A program made the position numbers and the translations under genes. Under the pieces are notes generated by a model, which saw nothing but the letters and a program-made list of their open reading frames with translations, was not told the DNA's origin and did not search any database. A stretch of DNA of 64,000 nucleotides from CAVSMC01 sp963798655. GTDB taxonomy: Bacteria > Pseudomonadota > Gammaproteobacteria > Burkholderiales > Casimicrobiaceae. Location: positions 1 through 64,000 of the forward strand of contig CAWCUH010000010.1 in NCBI GenBank assembly GCA_963798655.1. Reading direction: 5' to 3'. Positions 1 to 11,008 of the stretch are shown here, piece by piece (within the stretch, counting starts at the first letter, position 1; the number at the start of each line of letters is the position of its first letter).

Positions 1-180
1 CTTGACTCAGGTCAGCTTGCCCGCTGATCTCGCTGGCCGATCGCCGTTGGCATATCGCAGAATAATTCCCGAACGCGGTCGATGCCGTCTTGGCTGGTGC
101 GTACCGGCACTTCGCCGCCCCGTGGCCGCAGGCGGCATGAGCCGTTAGCTGTGGGCCAACCACTTCTTACGCTGTCTGCC

Positions 181-891
181 ATGACAAAGAAATCGCAGAG
201 GAATGCCCCTCCGAAGACTGTCGACCCTGCACGTCAGGCGACGGGGCTGACGGCTCGCCAGATGATGATGGCTGCCGGAGCTGGCCTCCTGCTTTTCGTG
301 CTTGCGATGTGGTTCGTGCTGGCTCCGAAGGCCGGGGCCGAGCGAAGCGACGCCGAGCTGGCCGCGCTGCAGCGACCGCACGCGGCGGTGTTCGGCGCCC
401 CCGAAGCCAGGGTGCGCATCGTCGAGTTCATGGATCCCGCATGCGATACCTGCCGACAGTTCTACCCGCTCGTGAAAGGGCTCATGTCCGACAACCGCGG
501 ACGCATCGAGCTTTCAATACGTCTCGTCGCGTTCCACCGCGGCGCCGATGTCGCGGTGAGAGCGCTCGAGGCATCCAAGCTGCAGGGCAAGTTCGAGATG
601 GTTCTTGACCGGCTGCTGGCCACACAACCCAAATGGGTCGTTCAGCACGCGGTCGACGCAAACGCGCTGTGGGAGCAACTGCAATCGCTCGACCTCGACG
701 TGGCGAGACTGAAAGCCGACATGGAGTCACCCGCCGTCTTGAACAGCGTGTCGCTCGACGCACAGGATGCGAGAACGCTGAAGGTGACGCAGACGCCGGA
801 ATACTTCGTCAACGGGCGAGGACTGCCTGAATTCGGCTATGACTATCTGCGCCAACTCGTGATGGACGAGATCGAGAAGAACTACCGGTAA
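181..891 (+). CDS. DsbA-like thioredoxin-fold thiol:disulfide protein, membrane anchored
   Basis: The product (236 aa) has a basic N-terminus, one membrane segment at about residues 28-48 and then a periplasmic thioredoxin/DsbA-type domain. The redox motif CDTC (residues 88 and 91) follows a beta strand (RIVEFMDP), and a TPEYFVNG stretch near the C-terminus has the position of the cis-proline loop of DsbA/DsbG proteins. Family knowledge predicts disulfide oxidation or isomerisation of exported proteins. The open frame extends upstream to position 82, but the arginine-rich extension is unlike protein, so I place the start at the ATG giving MTKKSQRN. It converges with the amidohydrolase gene. 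No quinone-reductase partner (DsbB or VKOR) is nearby. The fold is confident, the exact role is not. Confidence 0.8.
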   Translation: MTKKSQRNAPPKTVDPARQATGLTARQMMMAAGAGLLLFVLAMWFVLAPKAGAERSDAELAALQRPHAAVFGAPEARVRIVEFMDPACDTCRQFYPLVKGLMSDNRGRIELSIRLVAFHRGADVAVRALEASKLQGKFEMVLDRLLATQPKWVVQHAVDANALWEQLQSLDLDVARLKADMESPAVLNSVSLDAQDARTLKVTQTPEYFVNGRGLPEFGYDYLRQLVMDEIEKNYR

Positions 892-1035
892 GTGCCGTTG
901 ACAAGATTCGTACGCAATCGCTGGTTCACCGCGAGCCATGCGTTGCGAGGTGGGCCCGGAAAGCGCCAAGCGCCCCGGCCGGCCAGGCGCTGCCCGTCTC
1001 AAGCGCCGGCGGCGCGTTCAGTGCTCGGCGTGCGA

Positions 1036-2277
1036 TCAGGCAGCAAGATGGTTCTTGTGAAAGCGACCGGCCTTCATGATGACGGACAGGTTTTCGCCTT
1101 GGCCCGTCAGCAATTCGAGGTTCGTGAGCGGATCGCCGTCGACGACCAGAAGATCGGCGAATGCCCCCGGCTTCACCACACCGAGCTTTTCCGGCATGCG
1201 CACGATCTCCGCGCCGACGAGCGTTGCCTGGCGGATGATCTCGATCGGTGACAGAACCTCGCGGCGCAACAGGAACTCGCGGCTCTGATCGACTTGCAAT
1301 TGGCCAAGCAGATCGCTGCCGTAGCCGACCTTGATGCCCGCGCGCTTGCAGATCTCCAGCGATTTCAGGCCGCCGTCGATCACGAGGTCGTTCTTCGCCA
1401 GCATCTCGGGCGTCATGCCAAACTCCCTTGCGCGCTCCTTCATCGCGTAATAAGCGACGAGGTTTGCCACGAGGTAGGCGCCCCTTTCTTTCATCAGTGC
1501 TGCGGTTTTCTCGTCGATGAGGTTGCCGTGCTCGATCGTGCGCACGCCCTGGCTCACAGCGCGCGTGATGGCGTCGGGCGTGTAAGCATGCGCCTGAGCG
1601 TAGCGCCCGAAGGCCTCCGCCTCCTCGACGGCGGCGCCGATTTCCTCGAGCGAAAATTGCCGGCTGTCGAGCGGGTCATACGGGCTTGCGACGCCGCCGG
1701 ACACCATGATCTTGATCTGGTCGGCGCCTTGGCGTAGCTGTTCGCGCACTGCCGCACGAACCGCATCGGCGCCGTCGACGACCTCGAGGCAAAAACGCAT
1801 CGCATTGCAGCACCGGCAGGCCCCCGCGCAGACATCGGTGCGTCGGCGTGCGTCGGAGTGTCCGCCGGTCGGGCCAAGCGCGCGCCCGGCGATGAACAGG
1901 CGCGGCCCGGGCAGGTAGCCCTGGGCAACAGCGTCGCGGATCCCCCAATCCGCGCCGCCGGTATCGCGCACCGTCGTGAAGCCGCGGTCGATCATCGCGC
2001 GCATGAGGCTCGCGGCGCGCGCGGTCATCATTGTCAAAGGGATTGCTTCGAGGCTGCGGATGTTCACTTCCGACAGCATGACGTGAACATGGCTGTCGAT
2101 CAGGCCGGGCATCAGCGTGCGGCCCTGGCAGTCGATCACCGAAGCATTCGACGCCTTGATCGGCTTGGTGGAGACTTCGCGCACGAACTCGTCCTCGACG
2201 AGGACCGAGGCTCCGCCGAGGAGTGTGTCTTCGTGAGGATCGAGCAGATTGGCGTTCTGGAACAGGATCTGCGCCAT
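1036..2277 (-). CDS. Metal-dependent amidohydrolase (Xaa-Pro dipeptidase-like)
   Basis: A complete amidohydrolase-superfamily enzyme (413 aa) with the expected metal sites in order: DSHVHV after the first strand, the carboxylated-lysine strand KIMVSGG, histidines in QAHAY and IEHGN, and the final aspartate in GYGSD. The C-terminus (KPGAFADLLVVDGDP) returns to the small beta-sandwich. This subtype includes imidazolonepropionase-like enzymes and L-Xaa-L-Pro/Hyp dipeptidases. A cysteine-rich stretch (CAGACRCC) sits in the loop after GGHSDARRRTD. It is transcribed divergently from the hydroxyproline epimerase gene, so release of proline or hydroxyproline from dipeptides is a sensible but unproven role. 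The start is the ATG of MAQILFQN; the longer frame is not protein-like. Confidence 0.8.
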   Translation of the reverse strand: MAQILFQNANLLDPHEDTLLGGASVLVEDEFVREVSTKPIKASNASVIDCQGRTLMPGLIDSHVHVMLSEVNIRSLEAIPLTMMTARAASLMRAMIDRGFTTVRDTGGADWGIRDAVAQGYLPGPRLFIAGRALGPTGGHSDARRRTDVCAGACRCCNAMRFCLEVVDGADAVRAAVREQLRQGADQIKIMVSGGVASPYDPLDSRQFSLEEIGAAVEEAEAFGRYAQAHAYTPDAITRAVSQGVRTIEHGNLIDEKTAALMKERGAYLVANLVAYYAMKERAREFGMTPEMLAKNDLVIDGGLKSLEICKRAGIKVGYGSDLLGQLQVDQSREFLLRREVLSPIEIIRQATLVGAEIVRMPEKLGVVKPGAFADLLVVDGDPLTNLELLTGQGENLSVIMKAGRFHKNHLAA

Positions 2278-2501
2278 GCGAGAGTCCTTCGCGCGTTGCG
2301 CCGAGCGGTCTCCGCCGGCGCGAAGATCATGCCATGCGCCGAATCGGGCGTGCAACCGAGCCGGCCCTAGCCGCGAATACGATGCAGCAGCTGGTTGCAT
2401 ATTCCAACGAGAATCGCGGTAAGCTTTCGCGATGAAATCGAGCGAATGGGGCAACGCGGCTCGAGATCTAGGCACCGAGCCGCCGTAAACATCACGACTC
2501 A

Positions 2502-3431
2502 ATGGATCGAATCCGAATCATCGATTCGCACACTGCCGGTGAGCCGACGCGCGTCGTCATCGCCGGCGGCCCGCCGCTCGGCATCGGACCGCTCGCGGCA
2601 CGACGCGACCGCTTTCAACGCGAGTTCGATCGCTATCGCTCCGCCGTGGTCAACGAGCCGCGTGGCTCGGACGTGATCGTCGGCGCACTGCTCGTCGAGC
2701 CGACCGACGCGACGTGCGCTTCCGGCGTGATCTTCTTCAACAACGTGGGTTACATCGGCATGTGCGGGCACGGCACGATCGGGGTGATCACCACGCTCGC
2801 GTACCTCGGCCGCGTGCGCCCCGGCCAGCATCGCATCGAAACGCCGGTGGGAACGGTGACCACGCGGCTGCACGAAAATGGCGAAGTCAGCGTGACCAAC
2901 GTGCCAAGCTGGCGTGCGCAGTGCAACGTGACCGTCGAGGTCCCGGACGTCGGCAGCGTCACCGGTGACGTCGCGTACGGCGGCAACTGGTTCTTTCTCG
3001 TGCAGGACGCTGCGCAGCCGCTGCGCATCGGCAACGCCGCAGCGCTCACCGACACGTGCCGGCGCATTCGGCATGCGCTCAACGCGCAAGGCTATCCGGA
3101 AGTCGATCATGTGGAGTTGTTCGCGCAACCCACCGTCACCGGCGCGCAATCGCGCAACTTCGTCCTGTGCCCGGGCGACGCGTATGACCGCTCGCCGTGC
3201 GGGACGGGCACGAGCGCGAAGCTCGCGTGTCTCGCCGCGGACGAGAAGCTGTCCGAGGGCGCCACATGGATCCAGGAAAGCATCCTGGGCACGACGTTCG
3301 CGGCGTCGTATCGCTGGCTCGATCGCGCCAGCGGCAAGGTGGAACCGACCATCCGGGGAACCGCGTACGTGAATGCGGAGAGCAGCCAGGTGCTCGACGA
3401 GCGCGATCCGTTCTGCTGGGGCATCCCTTGA
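2502..3431 (+). CDS. lhpA: 4-hydroxyproline 2-epimerase (proline racemase family)
   Basis: A proline-racemase-fold protein (309 aa) that keeps both catalytic cysteines, Cys88 in MCGHGTIG and Cys233 in SPCGTGTSAK. Two cysteines point to a cofactor-free racemase/epimerase and not to trans-3-hydroxyproline dehydratase, which has Thr in place of one of them. In the bacterial pathway the enzyme converts trans-4-hydroxy-L-proline to cis-4-hydroxy-D-proline. The next two genes encode the following two steps (D-hydroxyproline oxidation and deamination of the pyrroline), which strongly supports this assignment over proline racemase. The following gene starts within 2 nt of its stop codon, so the two are probably translationally coupled. 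Confidence 0.88.
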   Translation: MDRIRIIDSHTAGEPTRVVIAGGPPLGIGPLAARRDRFQREFDRYRSAVVNEPRGSDVIVGALLVEPTDATCASGVIFFNNVGYIGMCGHGTIGVITTLAYLGRVRPGQHRIETPVGTVTTRLHENGEVSVTNVPSWRAQCNVTVEVPDVGSVTGDVAYGGNWFFLVQDAAQPLRIGNAAALTDTCRRIRHALNAQGYPEVDHVELFAQPTVTGAQSRNFVLCPGDAYDRSPCGTGTSAKLACLAADEKLSEGATWIQESILGTTFAASYRWLDRASGKVEPTIRGTAYVNAESSQVLDERDPFCWGIP

Positions 3432-3432
3432 G

Positions 3433-4686
3433 GTGAGCAAACATGTCACGATCATCGGGGCCGGCATCGTAGGACTCTGTACCGCGCTCTACTGCAGCGA
3501 ACGGGGCTGGCGGGTCACCATCGTCGACAGCAATGGCGAGCAGCGCGATGGATGCTCGTACGGCAATGCGGGCATGATCGTGCCCAGTCATTTCATTCCG
3601 CTGGCCGCGCCGGGCGCAGTCGTGCAGGGACTCAAGTGGATGTTGAATCCCGCCTCACCGTTCTATATCCGGCCGCGTCTCTCCTTCGAGCTGCTCGAGT
3701 GGGGTGTCAAGTTCTGGCGCGCCTCGTCGGCGGCGCACGTGGCGCGCGCCGCGCCGCTCCTACGAGACCTGAACCTCGCGAGCCGCGCGTGTTATCACGA
3801 GCTCGCCGGCGCAGGCATGGACTTGGGTATCGTGGACCGGGGTACGCTGATCCTGTGCCGGACCCGACACGGCCTCGACGAGGAATCGAAAACGGCAGAG
3901 CACGCGCGAGCGCTGGGGCTCGAAGCACACGTGCTGGGCGCGGATGAAACCGCCGCGGTCGATCCGGGTGCTCGCATGGACGTCGTCGGTTCGGTCCATT
4001 ACCCGGTCGATAGCAATCTCGTGCCCGGCCGCGCCATGGCCGCGCTGCAGCGCGAGCTCACACAGCGGGGCGCGCGCTTCGCGTGGCATACGGAGGTGAC
4101 GGGATTCCGCATCGACAGGGCGGCCCTCCAAACGGCACGCCTCGCGAACGGAAAAGAGATCGCCGCCGATGAGTTCGTGCTCGCCGCCGGGTCGTGGTCG
4201 GCCAAGCTCGGCGCGGCGGCAGGCCTCAACGTTCCGTTGCAGGCAGGAAAGGGTTATAGCCTGACCCTCTCGAGCCCGCGCAAGTTGCCGAGGACCGCCG
4301 CGATACTAACCGAAGCGCGGGTGGCGGTGAGTCCCATGGGCGACGCGTTGCGCGTCGGCGGCACCATGGAGCTTTCCGGGCTCGACGAATCGATCAATCC
4401 CGCGCGCGTGCGCAGCATCATCGATGCATTCGTTCGCTACTACCCCGATTTCAGCCACGATGATTTCGATGGCGTTGCGCCGTGGCGAGGCCTGCGTCCC
4501 TGCTCGCCGGACGGCCTGCCTTATATCGGGCGCACGAGCCGCGTTTCGAACCTGCTGGTCGGTACCGGACACGCGATGATGGGCGTGAGTCTCGCACCGA
4601 TCACCGGAAAGGTTCTCGCACAATTGATCGCGGGTGAACCGCCGCAGATCGACCTGTCGCTGCTGTCGCCGGACCGATACCACTGA
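3433..4686 (+). CDS. FAD-dependent D-amino-acid (D-hydroxyproline) dehydrogenase, DadA family
   Basis: A DadA/DAO-type flavoprotein (417 aa). The N-terminus carries the dinucleotide-binding motif GAGIVG followed by an acidic residue at the strand end (VDSNGE), and the C-terminal FAD contact region reads RPCSPDGLPYIG and GTGHAMMG. I chose the GTG at 3433, which places the GxGxxG motif near residue 10; the longer frame overlaps the epimerase gene in another frame. In hydroxyproline catabolism this enzyme oxidises cis-4-hydroxy-D-proline to 1-pyrroline-4-hydroxy-2-carboxylate, passing electrons to the respiratory chain. It is the single-subunit type, not the heteromeric LhpBEF type. Lies between the epimerase and deaminase genes in one operon. 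Confidence 0.83.
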   Translation: MSKHVTIIGAGIVGLCTALYCSERGWRVTIVDSNGEQRDGCSYGNAGMIVPSHFIPLAAPGAVVQGLKWMLNPASPFYIRPRLSFELLEWGVKFWRASSAAHVARAAPLLRDLNLASRACYHELAGAGMDLGIVDRGTLILCRTRHGLDEESKTAEHARALGLEAHVLGADETAAVDPGARMDVVGSVHYPVDSNLVPGRAMAALQRELTQRGARFAWHTEVTGFRIDRAALQTARLANGKEIAADEFVLAAGSWSAKLGAAAGLNVPLQAGKGYSLTLSSPRKLPRTAAILTEARVAVSPMGDALRVGGTMELSGLDESINPARVRSIIDAFVRYYPDFSHDDFDGVAPWRGLRPCSPDGLPYIGRTSRVSNLLVGTGHAMMGVSLAPITGKVLAQLIAGEPPQIDLSLLSPDRYH

Positions 4687-4706
4687 CGAAATCCAAGGAG
4701 GATCCC

Positions 4707-5597
4707 ATGCAATGGACGGGCGTGATATCCGCCATGACGACGGCGCTCAAGGCCGACGAGAGCGTCGACCACGAATTTCTCGCGAGGCATGCACGGTGGC
4801 AGATCGACAACGGTGTCGACGGCATCGTCGCGCTGGGCTCGCTCGGCGAGGCCGCCACGCTGAGCTTCGACGAGAAGGTCGCCATCCTCAAGACCCTCGT
4901 GCACGCGCTCGATGGCAGACCGGTGGTGGCCGGTATCGCGTCGCTCGGCACGCGCGAGGCCGTCGCGCTCGCCAAGGCCGCCGAGCAGCTCGGATGCGCC
5001 GGTCTGCTCGTGTTGCCCGCCTACGTCTACAGCACCGATTGGCGCGAGATGAAGGCGCACGTCGAAGCGGTCATACGCGCAACGCGGTTGTCGTGCATGC
5101 TGTACAACAACCCGCCGGCCTACAAGACCGATTTCCTCGCACCGCAGATCGCCGAGCTCGCGCGCGAGAACGGCAATCTTCACGCGGTGAAGGAATCGAG
5201 CGGCGACGTCCGACGCATCACCGCCACCCAAGCGGCGTGCGGAGATCGCCTGGCGCTGTTCGCGGGATTGGATGACATGATCGTCGAGGCGGTGCGCATG
5301 GGTGCCGTGGGCTGGATCGCCGGGCTCGTGAACGCACTGCCTCGCGAGACCATGGCGCTGTTCGATGCCGCCCGTTCCGGTCAGACGCGGAAAGCGGACG
5401 AGCTGTATCGATGGTTCCTTCCGCTGCTGCGCATGGACACGGTGCCGAAGTTCGTCCAGCTCATCAAGCTCGTGCAGCAGGAAGTCGGCATGGGCCACGA
5501 GCGTGTGCGCGGTCCGCGGCTCGTGCTGGCGGGCACGGAACGCGAGGAGGCGCTCGCGCTCATCAGGGACGTGCTCAAGCGGCGTCCGGCGCTGTGA
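4707..5597 (+). CDS. lhpC: DapA-family 1-pyrroline-4-hydroxy-2-carboxylate deaminase
   Basis: A class I aldolase-fold protein of the dihydrodipicolinate synthase/N-acetylneuraminate lyase family (296 aa). It has the Schiff-base lysine K162 in HAVKESSG, the catalytic tyrosine Y133 in LYNNPP and a GSLGE loop replacing the family GTTGE. A strong Shine-Dalgarno sequence (AAGGAGG) lies 8 nt before the ATG. Directly downstream of the epimerase and dehydrogenase genes, it is best read as the deaminase/dehydratase that turns 1-pyrroline-4-hydroxy-2-carboxylate into 2-oxoglutarate semialdehyde and ammonia. The last enzyme of the pathway, the semialdehyde dehydrogenase, is not in the window. Confidence 0.83.
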   Translation: MQWTGVISAMTTALKADESVDHEFLARHARWQIDNGVDGIVALGSLGEAATLSFDEKVAILKTLVHALDGRPVVAGIASLGTREAVALAKAAEQLGCAGLLVLPAYVYSTDWREMKAHVEAVIRATRLSCMLYNNPPAYKTDFLAPQIAELARENGNLHAVKESSGDVRRITATQAACGDRLALFAGLDDMIVEAVRMGAVGWIAGLVNALPRETMALFDAARSGQTRKADELYRWFLPLLRMDTVPKFVQLIKLVQQEVGMGHERVRGPRLVLAGTEREEALALIRDVLKRRPAL

Positions 5598-5680
5598 CCG
5601 GCAGCAAGATGGAACATCAGCCGCCGCCATCGCCGGTCGGCAGGGCGTGACGGCGGCATGCGCTGCCGCTTGGGATCCGG

Positions 5681-6481
5681 TCATCGCGCGCGGATGATGC
5701 GGCCGATGCCGACGATGCGCTCCATGCCTGCGACCATGATCACGATGAGCGCGATCTGCAATGTCGACGCAGCGGCGATCACAAGCTGGCTTCCCTGGAA
5801 CTGCAGGTAGCTGAAGATCTCGATCGGCAGCGTGGTAAGACCGGGTCCGGTGAGGAATAGCGCCGCGTTGAGCTCGCCGAACGAGACGATGAACGCGAAC
5901 AGCCAGCCGGATACCACGCCCTGCCAGATCAGCGGAAACGTCACGAGAAACAGCGTGCGGACCGGGCCGGCGCCGAGGCTTTGGCCCGCCTCTTCGAGCG
6001 CCGGATCGAGCCCCTGCGCACTTGCGAGCACGGTGCGAAAGCCGTACGGCATGCCGACGATGCAGTGGGCGAGGAGCAAACCCGGGAACACCGGCATGCC
6101 GATGGTCTTGTAGAGCAGCAGCAGCGCCACTCCGAGAATGATCGTCGGAAACACGAGCGGCGCGAGGAACAGCGATTGCAGCAGGCCCGCGAGCAAGCCG
6201 CGGCGGCGCGCGAGGAACAACGCGCCCATCGTGCCGAGAATGGTGGCGAGCGTGGCGGCGAGCACGGCGAGCTCGAGGCTCAACACGAACGCATTGCGCA
6301 TGTTCTCGAGACGGAAGAACTCGACGAACCAGCGCAGCGACAGTGATCGCGGCGGGAACTCGAAATAATCGAGCGGCGAGAACGCCGTGACCACCACGAT
6401 CAGGATGGGAACGACGATCAGCACGAGCGCGATCGCGGTCGCCGTGCCGCGCAGCGTGCGTCCCAGCGCGTGCGCGGCCAT
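5681..6481 (-). CDS. ABC transporter permease, PotC-like
   Basis: An inner-membrane permease (266 aa) of the spermidine/putrescine, iron and opine importer class. About six hydrophobic segments are visible, and the EAA loop that docks the ATPase reads EEAGQSLGAGPVRT. The ATG shares one base with the stop of the preceding permease gene. The longer frame upstream is a shadow of that gene. It is the last gene of a five-gene minus-strand operon (binding protein, amidotransferase-like protein, ATPase, two permeases) and forms the membrane channel with the other permease. Substrate is unknown; polyamines, opines or hydroxyproline derivatives are candidates by family and neighbours. Confidence 0.85.
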   Translation of the reverse strand: MAAHALGRTLRGTATAIALVLIVVPILIVVVTAFSPLDYFEFPPRSLSLRWFVEFFRLENMRNAFVLSLELAVLAATLATILGTMGALFLARRRGLLAGLLQSLFLAPLVFPTIILGVALLLLYKTIGMPVFPGLLLAHCIVGMPYGFRTVLASAQGLDPALEEAGQSLGAGPVRTLFLVTFPLIWQGVVSGWLFAFIVSFGELNAALFLTGPGLTTLPIEIFSYLQFQGSQLVIAAASTLQIALIVIMVAGMERIVGIGRIIRAR

Positions 6482-7328
6482 CACCGTCCAGTCCCTTGCA
6501 CGCGGCGCGGGCGCAGCACGGCAAGGATGAGCGCCGTGACGATCAGCGCCAGCGCGAGCAGCACGAACGCGAGCGCCGCGGCGCGCGGCCACTGGAATGC
6601 CGATACGTTGTCGTACACCATGCTCACGAGAAGCTTCGAGCGCGGTCCGCCGAGCAGTGTGATGGTGACGTAGGCGCTCAGCGTCAGCAGGAAGACGAGC
6701 AGCATCCCGGATGCCACGCCCGGAGTGGACAGTGGCAGCGTCACATGCAGGAACGTCCGCACCGGACCCGCGCCCAGTGCCTGCGCGGCTTCCTCGTAGC
6801 GCCGGTCGAGCGAGGAGAGCGTATTCGCAATCGAGATCACCATGTACGGAAGGAGGATGGTCATCAGGCCGACGACCACCGCTTCGGTCGTGTAAAGAAG
6901 ATCGAGCGGCACATCGACGATGCCGAGATCACGCAGGCCGGTGTTGATCACGCCGCGCCGGCCGAGGATCGCCACCCAGCCGTAAGCCCGCACGACGTTG
7001 CTGACCATCAGCGGGAACAACAGCATCAGCAGCACGAGCATGCGCCGTCGCGGGGGCTGCAGTGCGACGAAGTACGCGACCGGATAGCCGATCAGCAGGC
7101 ACGCGCCGAGGATGATCGCGGCCACGCCGAGCGTGCGGCGAATGATCGTGATGTAGAACGGGTCCGTGATGATCGCGACATAGTTCTGCACCGTCAGGTC
7201 GGGACCGTACAGCTCGCTTTGCGAGCCCGCGTGCAGGCTCACCCAGAAGAGATACAGCAGCGGCCCGACGAAGAACAGCAGCGTCATCGCGAGCGGCGGG
7301 ATGACGAGCACCCACGCCCAGACGCCCT

Positions 7329-7332
<4 letters not shown>
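6481..7332 (-). CDS. ABC transporter permease, PotB-like
   Basis: The partner permease (283 aa) of the same importer. It starts with a long membrane segment (VLVIPPLAMTLLFFVGPLLY), has further hydrophobic segments and the ATPase-docking loop EEAAQALGAGPVRT. The ATG overlaps the stop of the ATPase gene by 4 nt (ATGA), typical of translational coupling. The family forms heterodimeric channels of a PotB-type and a PotC-type subunit, which matches the gene order here. Confidence 0.85.
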
Positions 7333-8398
<1,066 letters not shown>

Positions 8399-8402
<4 letters not shown>

Positions 8403-9841
8403 GCCGCATTCGCCAGTGCGTGATCGAATTCCGCGACGCGCGTCCAGCACTCGAGCAACGCCGCGCCAAGATCCGCGTCCATCAGCGCCTCCACCGCGCT
8501 TCGCGCAGATGCGGTCGCCAGATGCCCGCGCATCGTCGAGACGAAATGCGCGTACGACGGCGAAAGCTGCGCGGTCATCGTGTCACGGCCGGGAGCAGCA
8601 TGCGCGCGTGCGCAAACGGCGTCGACTCGCGCCCCGACGCCCGCCGCGACATCGCGCAGCAAGTCGCCTTCCTCGCCGTCCGGGAACGGTGGCAACGCTC
8701 TCAGCGCCTGCTCGCACAATGTCGCGAGATCGCCGTCGCGCGAAAGGTCGATGGCGTGCGCCCCGCCGCATTGAACGGACGGCGCACCGCGCATCAGCGC
8801 GTGCACCGCGTTCAGTACCAGCCGAAAGCTCGGTGCATCCGTCACGCGATAATGCCGCAGCGTATCGCGCATCGTGCCGAAGCCCCGGATCGGCAGGTAA
8901 TGGCGAACGTAGCCGTCGAGCGCCATGTACTTGCGCACGAGATCGCCCATCTCCGGATGCGGCGAGAAGAGCACGGCGCGACCGCGATCGCCGGACGCGA
9001 CCAGAATCGCCGGCTTGCCCGCGAGATCGCGCCGAAACCGCGCCACGTCGAGCGGATTGTCGATCGCAAGCCGCCCGGCGAGGCTCAATGCATGGAATGT
9101 CGCCGCGATGTCGAGGCCGGGACCGAGCACATCGTAGATGGGACCGTGGTAGTAGGGCACCTCCATCGTCGGTGGCAATCCGAGCGCAAGCAGGCCCGGA
9201 GATAAATGCAACGTGACGATGCCGACACCGCTCTGCAGGTATTCATGGGTGTACAGCGGCTTCGCCTGTGCCGTGCCGGTCCACGCCGGGCGGCCTGCGG
9301 AAAGGTAGTACGCGCCGCCGCAAGAGCCGATCGCGGTGCCTCCGCGCGCGAGAAACGCGCGCACGCGCGCATCGGCACCGGGGGCGCCTTCCGCGGCATC
9401 GATCCCCCACGTCGCGAAGCCACCGGGCAGGATCAGCAAGTTCGCACGATCGAGCACACCGCCGGCCAAGGCCGCGCCGTCGCACGGCACGTAGTCGATG
9501 CCCAGGCGCAACAGCGCGAGCGCGTAATACGCGTAATAGGGGAACTTCGACGCGGTGCCGGCGAATAGACACGCCGCCGCGCGGGTGAGTGGCTGCGCAA
9601 CGGCGGGAAGGTCGCCGTGCCATGCGCTCGTCTCGACGCGCAGGCGCGCCAGCGCATCGTGCTGTCCCGCCGTTGCCTCGACGATGTAATCGCCCGCGTC
9701 GGCGCCCGCGTGCGCGGCGATCAACCACCATGCACGCGCGCCGGCCGCGAGCAGGCGATTGACCGCGAGCGCGACGTCCAGCGAGTCGCCGTTCGCACGC
9801 CAGCCGACGTGGCGAAGCGCCGGCGCGTGCTGCGCGACCAT
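8399..9841 (-). CDS. Class I glutamine-amidotransferase-like protein (BPL_N-type) in an ABC operon
   Basis: A 480-aa cytoplasmic-looking protein without a signal peptide. The central part has the glutamine-amidotransferase/DJ-1-like fold signature: LLILPGGFATWG, a nucleophile elbow GSCGGAYYLS with the candidate cysteine, and VLFSPHPEMG supplying a candidate histidine. This is the pattern of the biotin-protein-ligase N-terminal (BPL_N) domain. The N-terminal 90 residues and the C-terminal 150 residues are not assigned. The gene is locked into the transporter operon: its ATG shares one base with the stop of the binding-protein gene and its stop overlaps the ATPase start by ATGA. It may process the imported compound, for example by amide hydrolysis. 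Function unproven. Confidence 0.72.
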
Positions 9842-10905
9842 CAACTACCGGCAACCGCCTTGTTCCAGCGCTCCACCCACGCCGCACGGCGGTCGGTCAT
9901 CATGCCGAGGTCGAGCTTGATCAGGCGATCGAGCTGGTCCTGTGGAAATCTCACGCGCTCCTGCAGCTCGGGTGGCAGCTTGGTGATGGTCTCCCTGTTG
10001 GTGCCGCCATAGTTGTAGATGCGCGCCGCGAACGGCTGTACGTTCGGATCCATCGTGGTGTCGATGTACTGCTCGGCGGCCTCCAGGTTCTTGGTGCCTT
10101 TGGCGATGCACGTACCGGACGTGTACGCGATGCCGCCTTCCTTCGGGTACACCCACTCGACCGGCGCCCCGTAGCCCTTCACGGTGTACGTCTGCGACTT
10201 GTAGAGGATGCCGATGACCGCGTCCTCGGTGCGCATCGAGTTCATCATCGTATCGGTGTCCTTGGCCCAGATCGGGCGCAGATCGACCATGCGCTTGAGC
10301 ATCGCGAATCCCGCTTCCTCGTCGCCCGGCGGCTTGCCCGATGCTACGGCGCCGATGGGAACGATATACGAGCCGATCGAGTGCGAGATCTCCGGCAGGA
10401 CGATGCGACCCTTGAACTCGGGCCGCCACAGGTCGGCCCAACCCGTCGGCGGATTCTTGACGGCCTTGGTGTTGTAGATGATGCCGATCACCGAGAAGAT
10501 CTCGGGTACCCAGTAATCGTTCCAGAACGTCGGGATCATGTTGCGCAGGTTCGGCATGCGGGGCGAATCACGGTTGATCTTCTCCGCCACACCTTGCTTG
10601 ATCGCGAGCGGCACGAGTCCGTCGGCGAGCTGGAACAGATCCGCCGTGGGATTGGGCTGGCTCACCTTGAGCTTGGTGATGCGCTCGACGGGGCTCGCGC
10701 CGCGATCCTGGACGACCTTGATACCGGTGGCCTTCTCGAACGCGGCGTCGACGTTGTCGCGCATCGCGTCCCCCCACTGGCCACCCCACGTCATCACGAC
10801 GATCTGCTTCGTCTGCGCGAATGCCGCGAACGGTTGCATGATCGGCGCCAGCAGCGACGCGGAGAGCGTCGCACCGCTGGCCTTGATCCATTGCCTTCTT
10901 TGCAT
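9841..10905 (-). CDS. Periplasmic solute-binding protein of a polyamine/opine-type ABC importer
   Basis: A 354-aa extracellular solute-binding protein of the PotD/family 1 class. The N-terminus MQRRQWIKASGA followed by a hydrophobic stretch ending FAAFAQ looks like a Tat signal peptide with a cleavage site near residue 30. The mature part opens with the typical VVMTWGGQWGDAM strand. A Shine-Dalgarno sequence (GGAGG) lies 7-8 nt before the ATG. This is the first gene of the operon, which continues with the BPL_N-like protein, ATPase and two permeases. It sets the substrate of the importer, which cannot be named from sequence alone; the neighbouring hydroxyproline genes make amino-acid derivatives plausible. 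Confidence 0.85.
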   Translation of the reverse strand: MQRRQWIKASGATLSASLLAPIMQPFAAFAQTKQIVVMTWGGQWGDAMRDNVDAAFEKATGIKVVQDRGASPVERITKLKVSQPNPTADLFQLADGLVPLAIKQGVAEKINRDSPRMPNLRNMIPTFWNDYWVPEIFSVIGIIYNTKAVKNPPTGWADLWRPEFKGRIVLPEISHSIGSYIVPIGAVASGKPPGDEEAGFAMLKRMVDLRPIWAKDTDTMMNSMRTEDAVIGILYKSQTYTVKGYGAPVEWVYPKEGGIAYTSGTCIAKGTKNLEAAEQYIDTTMDPNVQPFAARIYNYGGTNRETITKLPPELQERVRFPQDQLDRLIKLDLGMMTDRRAAWVERWNKAVAGS

Positions 10906-11008
10906 GGTTACCTCCAGGGCGGGTCGGTGTCGCCTACGCCGGCCATTCTATTCTTGGCCGCCCGGGATGGCGTAGACTCGTTATTCTCTCCCGCCTTGCG
11001 AGTCGACC

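Noticed and set aside
920..1020. Hairpin (AGCGCC/GGCGCT) between the DsbA-like and amidohydrolase genes
   Set aside because: Short stem, long GC loop, no T run; not a convincing terminator.
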